Assembly (NCBI GenBank): GCA_009778055.1
Contig: WRKN01000067.1
Location: 1-11,575, forward strand
Direction of reading: 5' to 3'
Origin: Synergistaceae bacterium
Lineage (GTDB): Bacteria; Synergistota; Synergistia; Synergistales; Aminobacteriaceae
DNA length: 11,575 nt
Shown here: piece by piece, positions 1 to 6,123 of the stretch
Layout of the letters: every line of letters begins with the position of its first letter
How positions within the stretch are numbered: the stretch's first letter is position 1
Position numbers and translations under genes: made by a program
The notes under the pieces: model-generated
The model's database searches: none
What the model was told of the DNA's origin: nothing
Seen by the model: only the letters and a program-made list of their open reading frames with translations

Positions 1-915
1 TATACGGGACGCGCAGTAAAATTTGCCAACGACATAATGTGGAGATTTTTTCAGGCAAAGTTCGCGTCCCCTGAGGGCGGAGCGGGAAGCGTTTACCATC
101 CCACGTATTACAATTTTTCCAGTACCGCACATTCCAAGGTTGTTTTTACCGTTCACGATTTCACGCACGAGCGATATCCTCTTTTGTTCACAAAGAGCGA
201 CAAAACTCCTGAGCTGAAGCGAGAAGCCTTTGAGAGAGCGGACGCCCTTATCTGCGTCTCGGAGTCGACAAAAAATGACCTTTTAAATTTTTATGAACTC
301 AAACCGAAATGCCTTGTCAAGACCATTTATCACGGATATAACGACCTGTCTTCTTTTTCAACGTTAGATAAACCTTTACCTGCCTATCCGTATTTTTTAT
401 TTGTCGGGCCGAGGCATAAATATAAAAATTTCGGATGTCTGCTCGAAGCCTTCAGCTTATCTTCCTCTCTAAAAAAGGATTTTGGAATTGTCTGCTTTGG
501 CGGAACGGCTTTTTCCGATACAGAAAAAAAACGGTTTGCCGAACTGGGCATTGCCGATAGGGTAGCGCGCTTTGAAGGAGGCGATGACATGTTGGCGGCT
601 TTGTACAAAAATGCCGCGGCCCTTGTCTTTCCTTCTCTTTACGAGGGGTTTGGAATTCCCGTTTTGGAGGCGATGAGCTGCGATTGCCCGGTCATAGCGG
701 GCGATACGAGTTCCATTCCTGAAGTGGCCGGCGACGCGGCGCTCTTATTCAACCCGGCGTCCGCTGAAAACCTGGCGGACCAACTCAAAAAGGTCGCGTT
801 CGACGGCGAGCTCAGAACAAACATGATAGAATCGGGACGGCGAAGGCGCAGCCTTTTCTCTTGGGATCGCTGCGCTAAAGAAACCCTGGCGCTGTATAAG
901 GAACTTCTTCAATGA
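1..915 (+). CDS. Glycosyltransferase family 4 (GT-B fold), 5'-partial
   Basis: Transfers a sugar from an activated donor to an acceptor, probably in surface polysaccharide or glycan assembly; donor and acceptor cannot be read from the sequence. The frame is open from base 1, so the first ATG at 37 is probably internal. About 304 residues are visible where family members usually have 350-400, so part of the N-terminal Rossmann domain lies outside the window. Numbering from base 1, the C-terminal donor-binding domain has a typical LFVGPRHKYKN strand, and the family E-x7-E motif is EGFGIPVLE with Glu215 and Glu223. It is followed by the usual CPVIAGDTSSIPEVAG segment. The C-terminus is intact (TGA 913-915) and a terminator follows, so this is the last gene of its transcript. 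It is more AT-rich than the rest of the window, as surface-glycan genes often are. Family assignment is firm; specificity is unknown. Confidence 0.9.
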   Translation, partial: YTGRAVKFANDIMWRFFQAKFASPEGGAGSVYHPTYYNFSSTAHSKVVFTVHDFTHERYPLLFTKSDKTPELKREAFERADALICVSESTKNDLLNFYELKPKCLVKTIYHGYNDLSSFSTLDKPLPAYPYFLFVGPRHKYKNFGCLLEAFSLSSSLKKDFGIVCFGGTAFSDTEKKRFAELGIADRVARFEGGDDMLAALYKNAAALVFPSLYEGFGIPVLEAMSCDCPVIAGDTSSIPEVAGDAALLFNPASAENLADQLKKVAFDGELRTNMIESGRRRRSLFSWDRCAKETLALYKELLQ

Positions 916-950
916 GGATGCGTAGCGTTGTTTATTATTAACCATTCTCA

Positions 951-975
951 CAGGGCGGAAACGCCCTGTTTTTTT
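951..975 (+). terminator. Intrinsic terminator after the glycosyltransferase
   Basis: A perfect 7-bp stem, CAGGGCG (951-957) and CGCCCTG (962-968), encloses a GAAA tetraloop and is followed directly by seven T residues (969-975). It lies 35 bases after the glycosyltransferase stop codon, and ends that transcription unit ahead of the glycosidase gene. Confidence 0.9.
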
Positions 976-1009
976 GCGGAGCACCCGGTACGGGCGCAAG
1001 ATTAGAGTG

Positions 1010-1015
1010 TATAAT
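1010..1015 (+). promoter_or_regulatory. Possible -10 box for the GH115 gene
   Basis: A perfect TATAAT hexamer lies in the short gap between the terminator at 951-975 and the glycosidase start at 1072. The terminator makes an independent promoter here likely. I see no convincing -35 hexamer 16-18 bases upstream, and the TG before the box is not at extended -10 spacing, so this is only a candidate. Confidence 0.35.
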
Positions 1016-1071
1016 CCGGTGTAGCTTAGACAGTCGTCGGTTCCTAAAAATTTTTTAAGGGGGACGTTGTA

Positions 1072-4000
1072 ATGAAAAGAACGCGGTTCAGGCTTCTTGT
1101 GCTTCTGCTCGCTCCGATACTGCTCGCGAGCGCGTTTGTGGTATGCGGCGGCGGAAAGCCCGCGCTTGCCGCCGGCTTTCCGTTGGCAGCGCAGAATGGG
1201 GCGGCGGACATCTATGTGGATACTGTCAAAGACTCCGGGAACCATATAGGTATCTCTCACGCCGCGAACAATCTCGCGGGGGACGTTGAAGCGGTGACAG
1301 GCGTAAAACCCGCGAGGAAGGAAAACGCGGCGGAGCTTTCATCCTTCGCGGTGATTGCGGGCAGTATCGGCGACAGCCCCGTCATAGACGATCTGATCAA
1401 GTCAGGGAAACTGGACGTATCGAGAATCAAGGGCAAATGGGAGTCCTATACCATCGCGGCAGTAGACGATCCCGTGCCCGGCGTCGTTTCCAGAGGACTT
1501 GTCATCGCGGGCAGCGACAAGCGCGGGACAATTTTCGGCATCTATAAAATCTCCGAGACGATAGGCGTTTCGCCTTACGGGTTCTTCGCGGACAGCAAGC
1601 CCATTCGCCAAAAAGAACTCATTCTGTCCGGGGAGACGATCGTGCAGGGCGAGCCATCGGTCAAATACCGAGGCATTTTCATCAACGACGAGGCCAGCAC
1701 GACAAACTGGCTGAGGACATCCAAACCGACTGGATCGAATATTGTTCTTAAAAACCCTATCGCGTCAATCGGCTTCGACCACGAATACTACACCCGCGTG
1801 TTCGACCTGATCCTGCGCAACTACGGCAACTACCTGTGGCCGGCTATGTGGAACAACGCCTTCTGGACAGACGATCCCGAAAACGCGGAACTCGCCAACG
1901 CCTACGGCATAGTGATGGGTACCACCCACCAGGAGTTCATGGGCTCGTCCGACAAGGAGTGGGTCTGGAGCAATCAAGGTGACTGGAATTACAGGACAAA
2001 CAAGGAGAAAATGCGTGGATTTTGGACGAAAAACGTCCGGGAACGCGTAAAATTGGAAAATGTTTTCACAATCGGGATGCGCGGCCTCGAGGACACCGCA
2101 ATCGCCCCGGACGCGACAGATCAGGAAAACGCTGAATTCCTGCAGGAGGTCATAGACGACCAGTACGCTATATTACAGGAAGCGCTTGAATACACGGGAG
2201 ACGGTAGAGACGTCACCGACATCCCCAAGATACTGGCCCTGTACAAGGAAGTGGAGAAATTTTATTACCAGGGTGTGGAAGTTCCCCTGGACGTTACCCT
2301 GATGTTCTGCGACGACAACCACGGGCATCTGCGCACGCTGCCCACGCAGAAAAAGCGGAACGAGAGGTATGCTCACGGCGGCTTCGGCATGTACTACCAT
2401 TTCGATTACCACGGCGACCCCCGCTCGTACCGGTGGGTCAACATCATGCCGCTGGAAAAGATGCGCGAGCAGATGATGATGGCGTACGACTACGGCGTGG
2501 ACAGGGTTTGGATGGTCAACGTCGGCGATTTGAAGTTCAACGAGCTGCCCATAGATTACTGGTTCAAGCTCGCTTACGACGTTGATAAGTGGGGCGGGCT
2601 GGACGGGCCGAAAAAAGCCTACAGGGACTTCGCGGCGAAGCAGTTCGGCGAGGAGTTTGCGGGTGACATCGCCGACATTCTGTTAGGCAGCGCGCAGATC
2701 AACAATATAAGGAGGCCGGAAAACGTCCTGTACCACAACTTCAGCGCTACGTATTTCGACGAGGCGGATAGGTTGCTTGCCCGCTACAAAGGGCTTGCGA
2801 AGAGGGCGAAGGAGATTTTTGCGAGTATCCCGGACTATCAAAAAGACGCTTATTACGGAACCGTGCTTTACCCGGTTGAGATTTCGAGCAACGCGTGGGA
2901 GCTTATGGTAAACCTGCAGAAGAGCAAGCTCTACGCGGAGCTTGGGCTGACCGCCGCCAACGACCACGCGGATAAAGCGGAAGAGTGCCTTAAATTCGAC
3001 ACACACTATATGCACGTCAAATGGAGCGACGAAATAGCCGGCGGCAAATACTTAGGCTATTTCCCCCACCCCACCAAGATACCATACCCGAAAGACGCGG
3101 TTCGGAATATATACTACCTCGGCACGACCACGTGGAACCACAGGACGGAGCAGTTGTCTCTAACGGGTGATTTCGCGCCGGGGAGGGTTTTGTTTGGCGA
3201 CGCGCCCGAGGGTTCGGTGATGGTGGTTATGCCGCAGCCCTGGATAACGCCGGGGATCCCCGAGATCCCCAGCGCGAGATCCGGCGGAATCGATCTGCAC
3301 CCGTTCACGAGCTATGGCGACGAGACTCGCTATATAGACGTGGGCAACGCCGGGCTTGCCGCCTTTACCTACAGCGCGGCGGCCTCCGCGCCCTGGATAA
3401 CGCTCGGCAAGACCTCGGGGACGGTTGACAAAATGGACAGAATCGAAGTCGGCATCGACTGGGAAAAAGTCCCGCACAGAGGGAAGGTAACGGGAAATAT
3501 AACCATCGAGGGCGCCGATGCCGAAGTTGTCGTGAACGTGACGGCGAACGCGTTCGACAGCGGCCTTCTGGCGCGGCTGCCTGAGAAAACGTACATCGAA
3601 ACCGACGGCTACGTGTCCATCCTGTCCAAGAACTTCTCTAAATCCGTTTCTGGTGGGGCCGGCGGGAACGGCGCGAGGTGGACGGTTTTGCCCGATTACG
3701 GGCGCGAGATGTCGTCCATCAAGGTTCACCCCGCCAACACCAGCGGCGTGGCGCGCAAGCCGGGGGGCGACTCCCCCTATGTTGAATACCTGGTTTACAT
3801 CAGCACGCCGGGCGCTGTAAACATAGTTACCCAGTGGGCCCCCACAAACCCCCTGAGCCACGGGGATAATGATGCAGACAAGCTCAGATACGGCGTTTCA
3901 TTCGGCGGTGACGAGGTGCGGATAGTAGACACGAAGCTGCCCGGATTCGCGATAGCCAACGACAACGTTTACTGGACCACCGGCGTGATGACCGCAGTTC

Positions 4001-4365
4001 GAACCCTCACGCTGAGTACGCCCGGCGTGTGCGTGTCCAAGCACGAGGTCTCCGAGGCGGGGCTGTACACTCTGCGTATCTACATGGTGGACGATGGACT
4101 TACGCTGCAGAAGATTCTTGTCGGCACGGAAGCGACTGAAAGGACTGATATAGGCGATAAGCTGGTGACCGACGTCTTTATCGGCCCGCAGCACGCCGGC
4201 GGCAGCGACCCCGCGGCTAATCCCGTGCGGACCTCTTTTATCGGGCCGCCGGAGACTTATTTCAAAAACGGTGGACACGACCGGCAATCAAGCGGCGGGT
4301 GCAACGCTGGCGTGAATATTATTGGAATATCGGCGTTAGCGTGGGTGGCAGCGCGCAGGCGTTAG
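1072..4365 (+). CDS. Secreted GH115-type xylan alpha-1,2-glucuronidase with Synergist-CTERM-like tail
   Basis: GH115 enzymes remove (4-O-methyl)glucuronic acid side chains from glucuronoxylan. Start: ATG 1072 with AAGGGGG at 1057-1063, 8 bases upstream. Residues 1-34 are a signal peptide (basic start, Leu-rich core, ALAA cleavage region). Family-like segments follow in order: SDKRGTIFGIY (148-158), YRGIFINDEA (199-208), TIGMRGLED (333-341), DDNHG (414-418), YYHFDYHGDP (441-450) and VNVGDLK (482-488). From about 838 to 1020 is a beta-rich region resembling the GH115 C-terminal domain. At 1097 residues it is near the long end for the family. The last ~25 residues are a sorting tail: GGCNAG (1075-1080), a weak hydrophobic segment, then RRR. 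The gene stands alone between a terminator and a hairpin, with no transporter or other xylanolytic genes beside it. I could not assign catalytic residues with certainty, and related uronic-acid glycans are possible substrates. Confidence 0.85.
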   Translation: MKRTRFRLLVLLLAPILLASAFVVCGGGKPALAAGFPLAAQNGAADIYVDTVKDSGNHIGISHAANNLAGDVEAVTGVKPARKENAAELSSFAVIAGSIGDSPVIDDLIKSGKLDVSRIKGKWESYTIAAVDDPVPGVVSRGLVIAGSDKRGTIFGIYKISETIGVSPYGFFADSKPIRQKELILSGETIVQGEPSVKYRGIFINDEASTTNWLRTSKPTGSNIVLKNPIASIGFDHEYYTRVFDLILRNYGNYLWPAMWNNAFWTDDPENAELANAYGIVMGTTHQEFMGSSDKEWVWSNQGDWNYRTNKEKMRGFWTKNVRERVKLENVFTIGMRGLEDTAIAPDATDQENAEFLQEVIDDQYAILQEALEYTGDGRDVTDIPKILALYKEVEKFYYQGVEVPLDVTLMFCDDNHGHLRTLPTQKKRNERYAHGGFGMYYHFDYHGDPRSYRWVNIMPLEKMREQMMMAYDYGVDRVWMVNVGDLKFNELPIDYWFKLAYDVDKWGGLDGPKKAYRDFAAKQFGEEFAGDIADILLGSAQINNIRRPENVLYHNFSATYFDEADRLLARYKGLAKRAKEIFASIPDYQKDAYYGTVLYPVEISSNAWELMVNLQKSKLYAELGLTAANDHADKAEECLKFDTHYMHVKWSDEIAGGKYLGYFPHPTKIPYPKDAVRNIYYLGTTTWNHRTEQLSLTGDFAPGRVLFGDAPEGSVMVVMPQPWITPGIPEIPSARSGGIDLHPFTSYGDETRYIDVGNAGLAAFTYSAAASAPWITLGKTSGTVDKMDRIEVGIDWEKVPHRGKVTGNITIEGADAEVVVNVTANAFDSGLLARLPEKTYIETDGYVSILSKNFSKSVSGGAGGNGARWTVLPDYGREMSSIKVHPANTSGVARKPGGDSPYVEYLVYISTPGAVNIVTQWAPTNPLSHGDNDADKLRYGVSFGGDEVRIVDTKLPGFAIANDNVYWTTGVMTAVRTLTLSTPGVCVSKHEVSEAGLYTLRIYMVDDGLTLQKILVGTEATERTDIGDKLVTDVFIGPQHAGGSDPAANPVRTSFIGPPETYFKNGGHDRQSSGGCNAGVNIIGISALAWVAARRR
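4294..4362 (+). other. C-terminal protein-sorting signal (Synergist-CTERM-like) of the GH115 protein
   Basis: Codons 1075-1097 encode Gly-Gly-Cys-Asn-Ala-Gly, about 14 mostly hydrophobic residues (Val, Ile, Leu, Ala, Trp), then three arginines and the stop. This tripartite plan (motif with invariant Cys, short membrane segment, basic end) is that of Cys-containing C-terminal sorting domains such as MYXO-CTERM and Synergist-CTERM, in which the tail is thought to be cleaved and the Cys region left at the cell surface. It is the best taxonomic marker in the window. Assignment is from memory of the motif, not from a profile search. Confidence 0.75.
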
Positions 4366-4371
4366 GAAGAG

Positions 4372-4399
4372 CAGGGGACGCGCATACGAGCGTCCCCTG
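4372..4399 (+). terminator. GC-rich hairpin after the GH115 gene, probable terminator
   Basis: CAGGGGACGC (4372-4381) pairs with GCGTCCCCTG (4390-4399) as a perfect 10-bp stem around an 8-base loop, 6 bases after the glycosidase stop codon. Only a poor T-run follows (TTGCTT), so it may terminate weakly or act as a 3'-end stabiliser. It separates the glycosidase from the gat operon. Confidence 0.55.
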
Positions 4400-4404
4400 T
4401 TGCT

Positions 4405-4420
4405 TATAATGTTATATAAT
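4405..4420 (+). promoter_or_regulatory. Possible -10 region of the gatCAB operon
   Basis: Two perfect TATAAT hexamers (4405-4410 and 4415-4420) lie in an AT-rich stretch right after the hairpin and about 50 bases before the gatC start. Neither has a recognisable -35 hexamer at the usual distance, which would fall inside the hairpin. Position supports a promoter; sequence support is limited to the -10 boxes. Confidence 0.35.
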
Positions 4421-4471
4421 TCTTTTTATTGTACGTTCCGAAGGAGCCTCTCTCGAAAGGAAGTGCGGGGT

Positions 4472-4765
4472 ATGAAGTTAAACGGCGACGACGTGCGGGC
4501 CATTGCGTATGAAGCGAGGCTGTCCTTGACAAACGCGGAACTCGAAGGCGCTGTGAGTTACATAAACAACTTTCTCGAAATGGCGGGCAGGTTCAAGGAA
4601 CTTGATTTGAAAAACGTCGAACCGTTTCGTTTCGCCGAATCCCGGGAATGTCCTTTGCGCGAAGACAAGCCCGAACCGTTTGCCCAGGCGCCGGACATAT
4701 TGGCTGCCCGCTGCGCGGCGGACGCGGGAGCTTTTTTCAAAGTTCCGCGCATTATGGAGGAGTGA
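4472..4765 (+). CDS. gatC: Asp-tRNA(Asn)/Glu-tRNA(Gln) amidotransferase subunit C
   Basis: GatC is the small subunit that wraps around and stabilises the GatA-GatB pair of the tRNA-dependent amidotransferase. The protein has 97 residues, normal for the family. It shows the usual layout: an N-terminal helical part (DVRAIAYEARLSL), a Val-Glu-Pro in the middle, LRED near residue 65, and the conserved FFKVPRIMEE C-terminal end. The start chosen is ATG 4472, with AAAGGAAG at 4456-4463 about 8 bases upstream. An in-frame ATG at 4400 would add 24 residues of unrelated sequence and is unlikely. The stop is 3 bases before the gatA ATG, and GGAGG at 4756-4760 inside the gatC end serves gatA, so the two are translated together. 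No unusual features in this subunit. Confidence 0.93.
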   Translation: MKLNGDDVRAIAYEARLSLTNAELEGAVSYINNFLEMAGRFKELDLKNVEPFRFAESRECPLREDKPEPFAQAPDILAARCAADAGAFFKVPRIMEE

Positions 4766-4768
4766 GGG

Positions 4769-6118
4769 ATGCGGTTCCGGTCAATGGGCGCGCGCGAAAT
4801 CGCCGCCGGAGTGCGCGAAAAAAAATTCTCCGCCGCCGAGGTCTTCGAGGAATGCCTCAGAACAGCAACGGACTGCGAAGACAGGCTGTCGGCCCTTGCG
4901 GCCGTCACGGCCGAAGCCGGTAGAATTCAGGCGAAGCGAGTCGACGAAAAGGTCGCGAAAGGCGAAGACCCTGGACTTTTGGCCGGGGTTCCGGTGGTTA
5001 TCAAAGACAATATATGCGCAAACGGTATCCGAACGGCTGCGGGAAGCCGCATCCTGGGCGATTGGGTTCCCCCTTACGACGCAACCGCGTGGAGCCTTCT
5101 GGCCGACCAGGGGGCGGTGCTTCTGGGCAAGGGAAGCATGGACGAGCTCGCCACGGGAGTCTCCGACGGCAGCGCGGCGGCGGTCGCCGCAGGATACGTG
5201 CCGTTCTCCCTGGGGAGCGACACGGGCGGTTCCATCCGTCTGCCTGCCTCCTACTGCGGCATCTATGGGCTGAAGCCCACTTACGGGCTGGTCAGCCGCT
5301 ATGGGATGATTTCGTACGGTTCCTCCCTCGATCAGATAGGGCCGTTTACTCGCAGCGTGGAGGACATGGAGCTGGTTATGCGCGTGCTGGCGCGTCACGA
5401 CCCAAAGGACTCCACAAGCGTTTCCAAAAACGAAATTTTTGCCAGGCGAACAAACACGCTCAAGGGAAGACGAATAGCCCTCGTAAAAGAATTTATGGAT
5501 TTTTCCCCTACCCTGGATCAAATTACCGCCGACGCAATGAAGCGGACAATACGCCTTTTCGAGGAATCGGGGAGCGAAGTTATCGAGGTTTCGCTGCCGA
5601 CGGTCGCCCGTTACGCGGCGGCGTGTTACTACACGATTGCGGCATCGGAGGCGTATACGAACTTCGCCCGTTTCGACGGGGTGCGCTGCGGCCGCGCCGC
5701 CGAGGCGGCAGGGTTGCGGGAAATGTTTGAAACCACGCGCTCCGAGGGGTTCGACGGGGGCGTGAAGTCGAGGATCATCGTGGGAACATATCTCTCGGAA
5801 CCGGACTGTTACGAGAAGTATTACGTTGCGGCGACGCGCGTACGCACTCTGATAGCGGAGGAGTTTTATAAAACCTTTGACGCTGATAGGATAGATTGTA
5901 TACTCCAGCCCGTGACCCCGTCTTTGTCGGGCAAAATAGGGGAGCTGAATCTGTACACCCTGACGGCGAACGTTGCGGGGCTGCCGGCTTTTTCTTTACC
6001 GGCGGGCTTGCAGATTATCGGGCCGCGTTGGAGCGACGGGGAATTGCTGGACATTGGGCTTGAAGTCGAAAAAATTTCAGGCGCTCCTAAAATCGCGTAT
6101 TTTCTCCAGAGGAGATGA
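4769..6118 (+). CDS. gatA: Amidotransferase subunit A, amidase-signature protein with altered glutaminase site
   Basis: In a normal GatCAB, GatA hydrolyses glutamine and feeds ammonia to GatB. This is clearly a GatA: VVIKDNI (Lys79), GSDTGGSIRLP (nucleophile Ser155), GLKPTYGLVSRYG, SLDQIGPFTRSVED, SEAYTN and ARFDGVR. It has 449 residues against about 485 usually. Compared with Staphylococcus aureus GatA recalled from memory, Lys79 is at the same number while the nucleophile is Ser155 instead of Ser178, so exactly 23 residues are missing. The gap removes the GGSSGG loop; Val131 falls where cis-Ser154 should be. Arg335 matches Gln-binding Arg358, but the Asp425 position reads Asn394, and about 10 and 8 residues are missing around 392-394 and after SLPA. 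The frame is otherwise intact, so this is not an ordinary pseudogene. Glutaminase activity is probably lost or strongly altered. Start ATG 4769 has GGAGG 8 bases upstream; the stop lies at the gatB start region. Confidence 0.92.
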   Translation: MRFRSMGAREIAAGVREKKFSAAEVFEECLRTATDCEDRLSALAAVTAEAGRIQAKRVDEKVAKGEDPGLLAGVPVVIKDNICANGIRTAAGSRILGDWVPPYDATAWSLLADQGAVLLGKGSMDELATGVSDGSAAAVAAGYVPFSLGSDTGGSIRLPASYCGIYGLKPTYGLVSRYGMISYGSSLDQIGPFTRSVEDMELVMRVLARHDPKDSTSVSKNEIFARRTNTLKGRRIALVKEFMDFSPTLDQITADAMKRTIRLFEESGSEVIEVSLPTVARYAAACYYTIAASEAYTNFARFDGVRCGRAAEAAGLREMFETTRSEGFDGGVKSRIIVGTYLSEPDCYEKYYVAATRVRTLIAEEFYKTFDADRIDCILQPVTPSLSGKIGELNLYTLTANVAGLPAFSLPAGLQIIGPRWSDGELLDIGLEVEKISGAPKIAYFLQRR

Positions 6119-6123
6119 CGAAC

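Noticed and set aside
916..1071. Small gene in the gap before the GH115 gene
   Set aside because: The gap holds only the terminator, a possible -10 box and the ribosome site; no open frame with a start signal is visible.
1132..1160. Lipoprotein signal in the GH115 protein (Cys near residue 25)
   Set aside because: The residues before the Cys are Phe-Val-Val, which do not fit a lipobox (Leu-Ala/Ser-Gly/Ala-Cys); the ALAA site farther on fits signal peptidase I.
3160..3861. 233-residue minus-strand open frame within the GH115 gene
   Set aside because: It lies entirely opposite a clear coding region and has the Arg/Gly-rich composition expected of an antisense shadow.
4400..4471. Longer gatC starting at ATG 4400
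   Set aside because: The extra 24 residues match nothing in GatC, overlap the candidate promoter boxes, and the start lacks a ribosome site, whereas ATG 4472 has one at good spacing.
4781..5521. 246-residue minus-strand open frame opposite gatA
   Set aside because: The + strand gatA reading has many conserved motifs; the opposite frame shows none.
4769..6118. gatA as a plain pseudogene or frameshift
   Set aside because: All missing segments are whole codons, the frame is open for 449 codons, the remaining motifs are sharp, and gatB keeps its coupled position. Altered function fits better.
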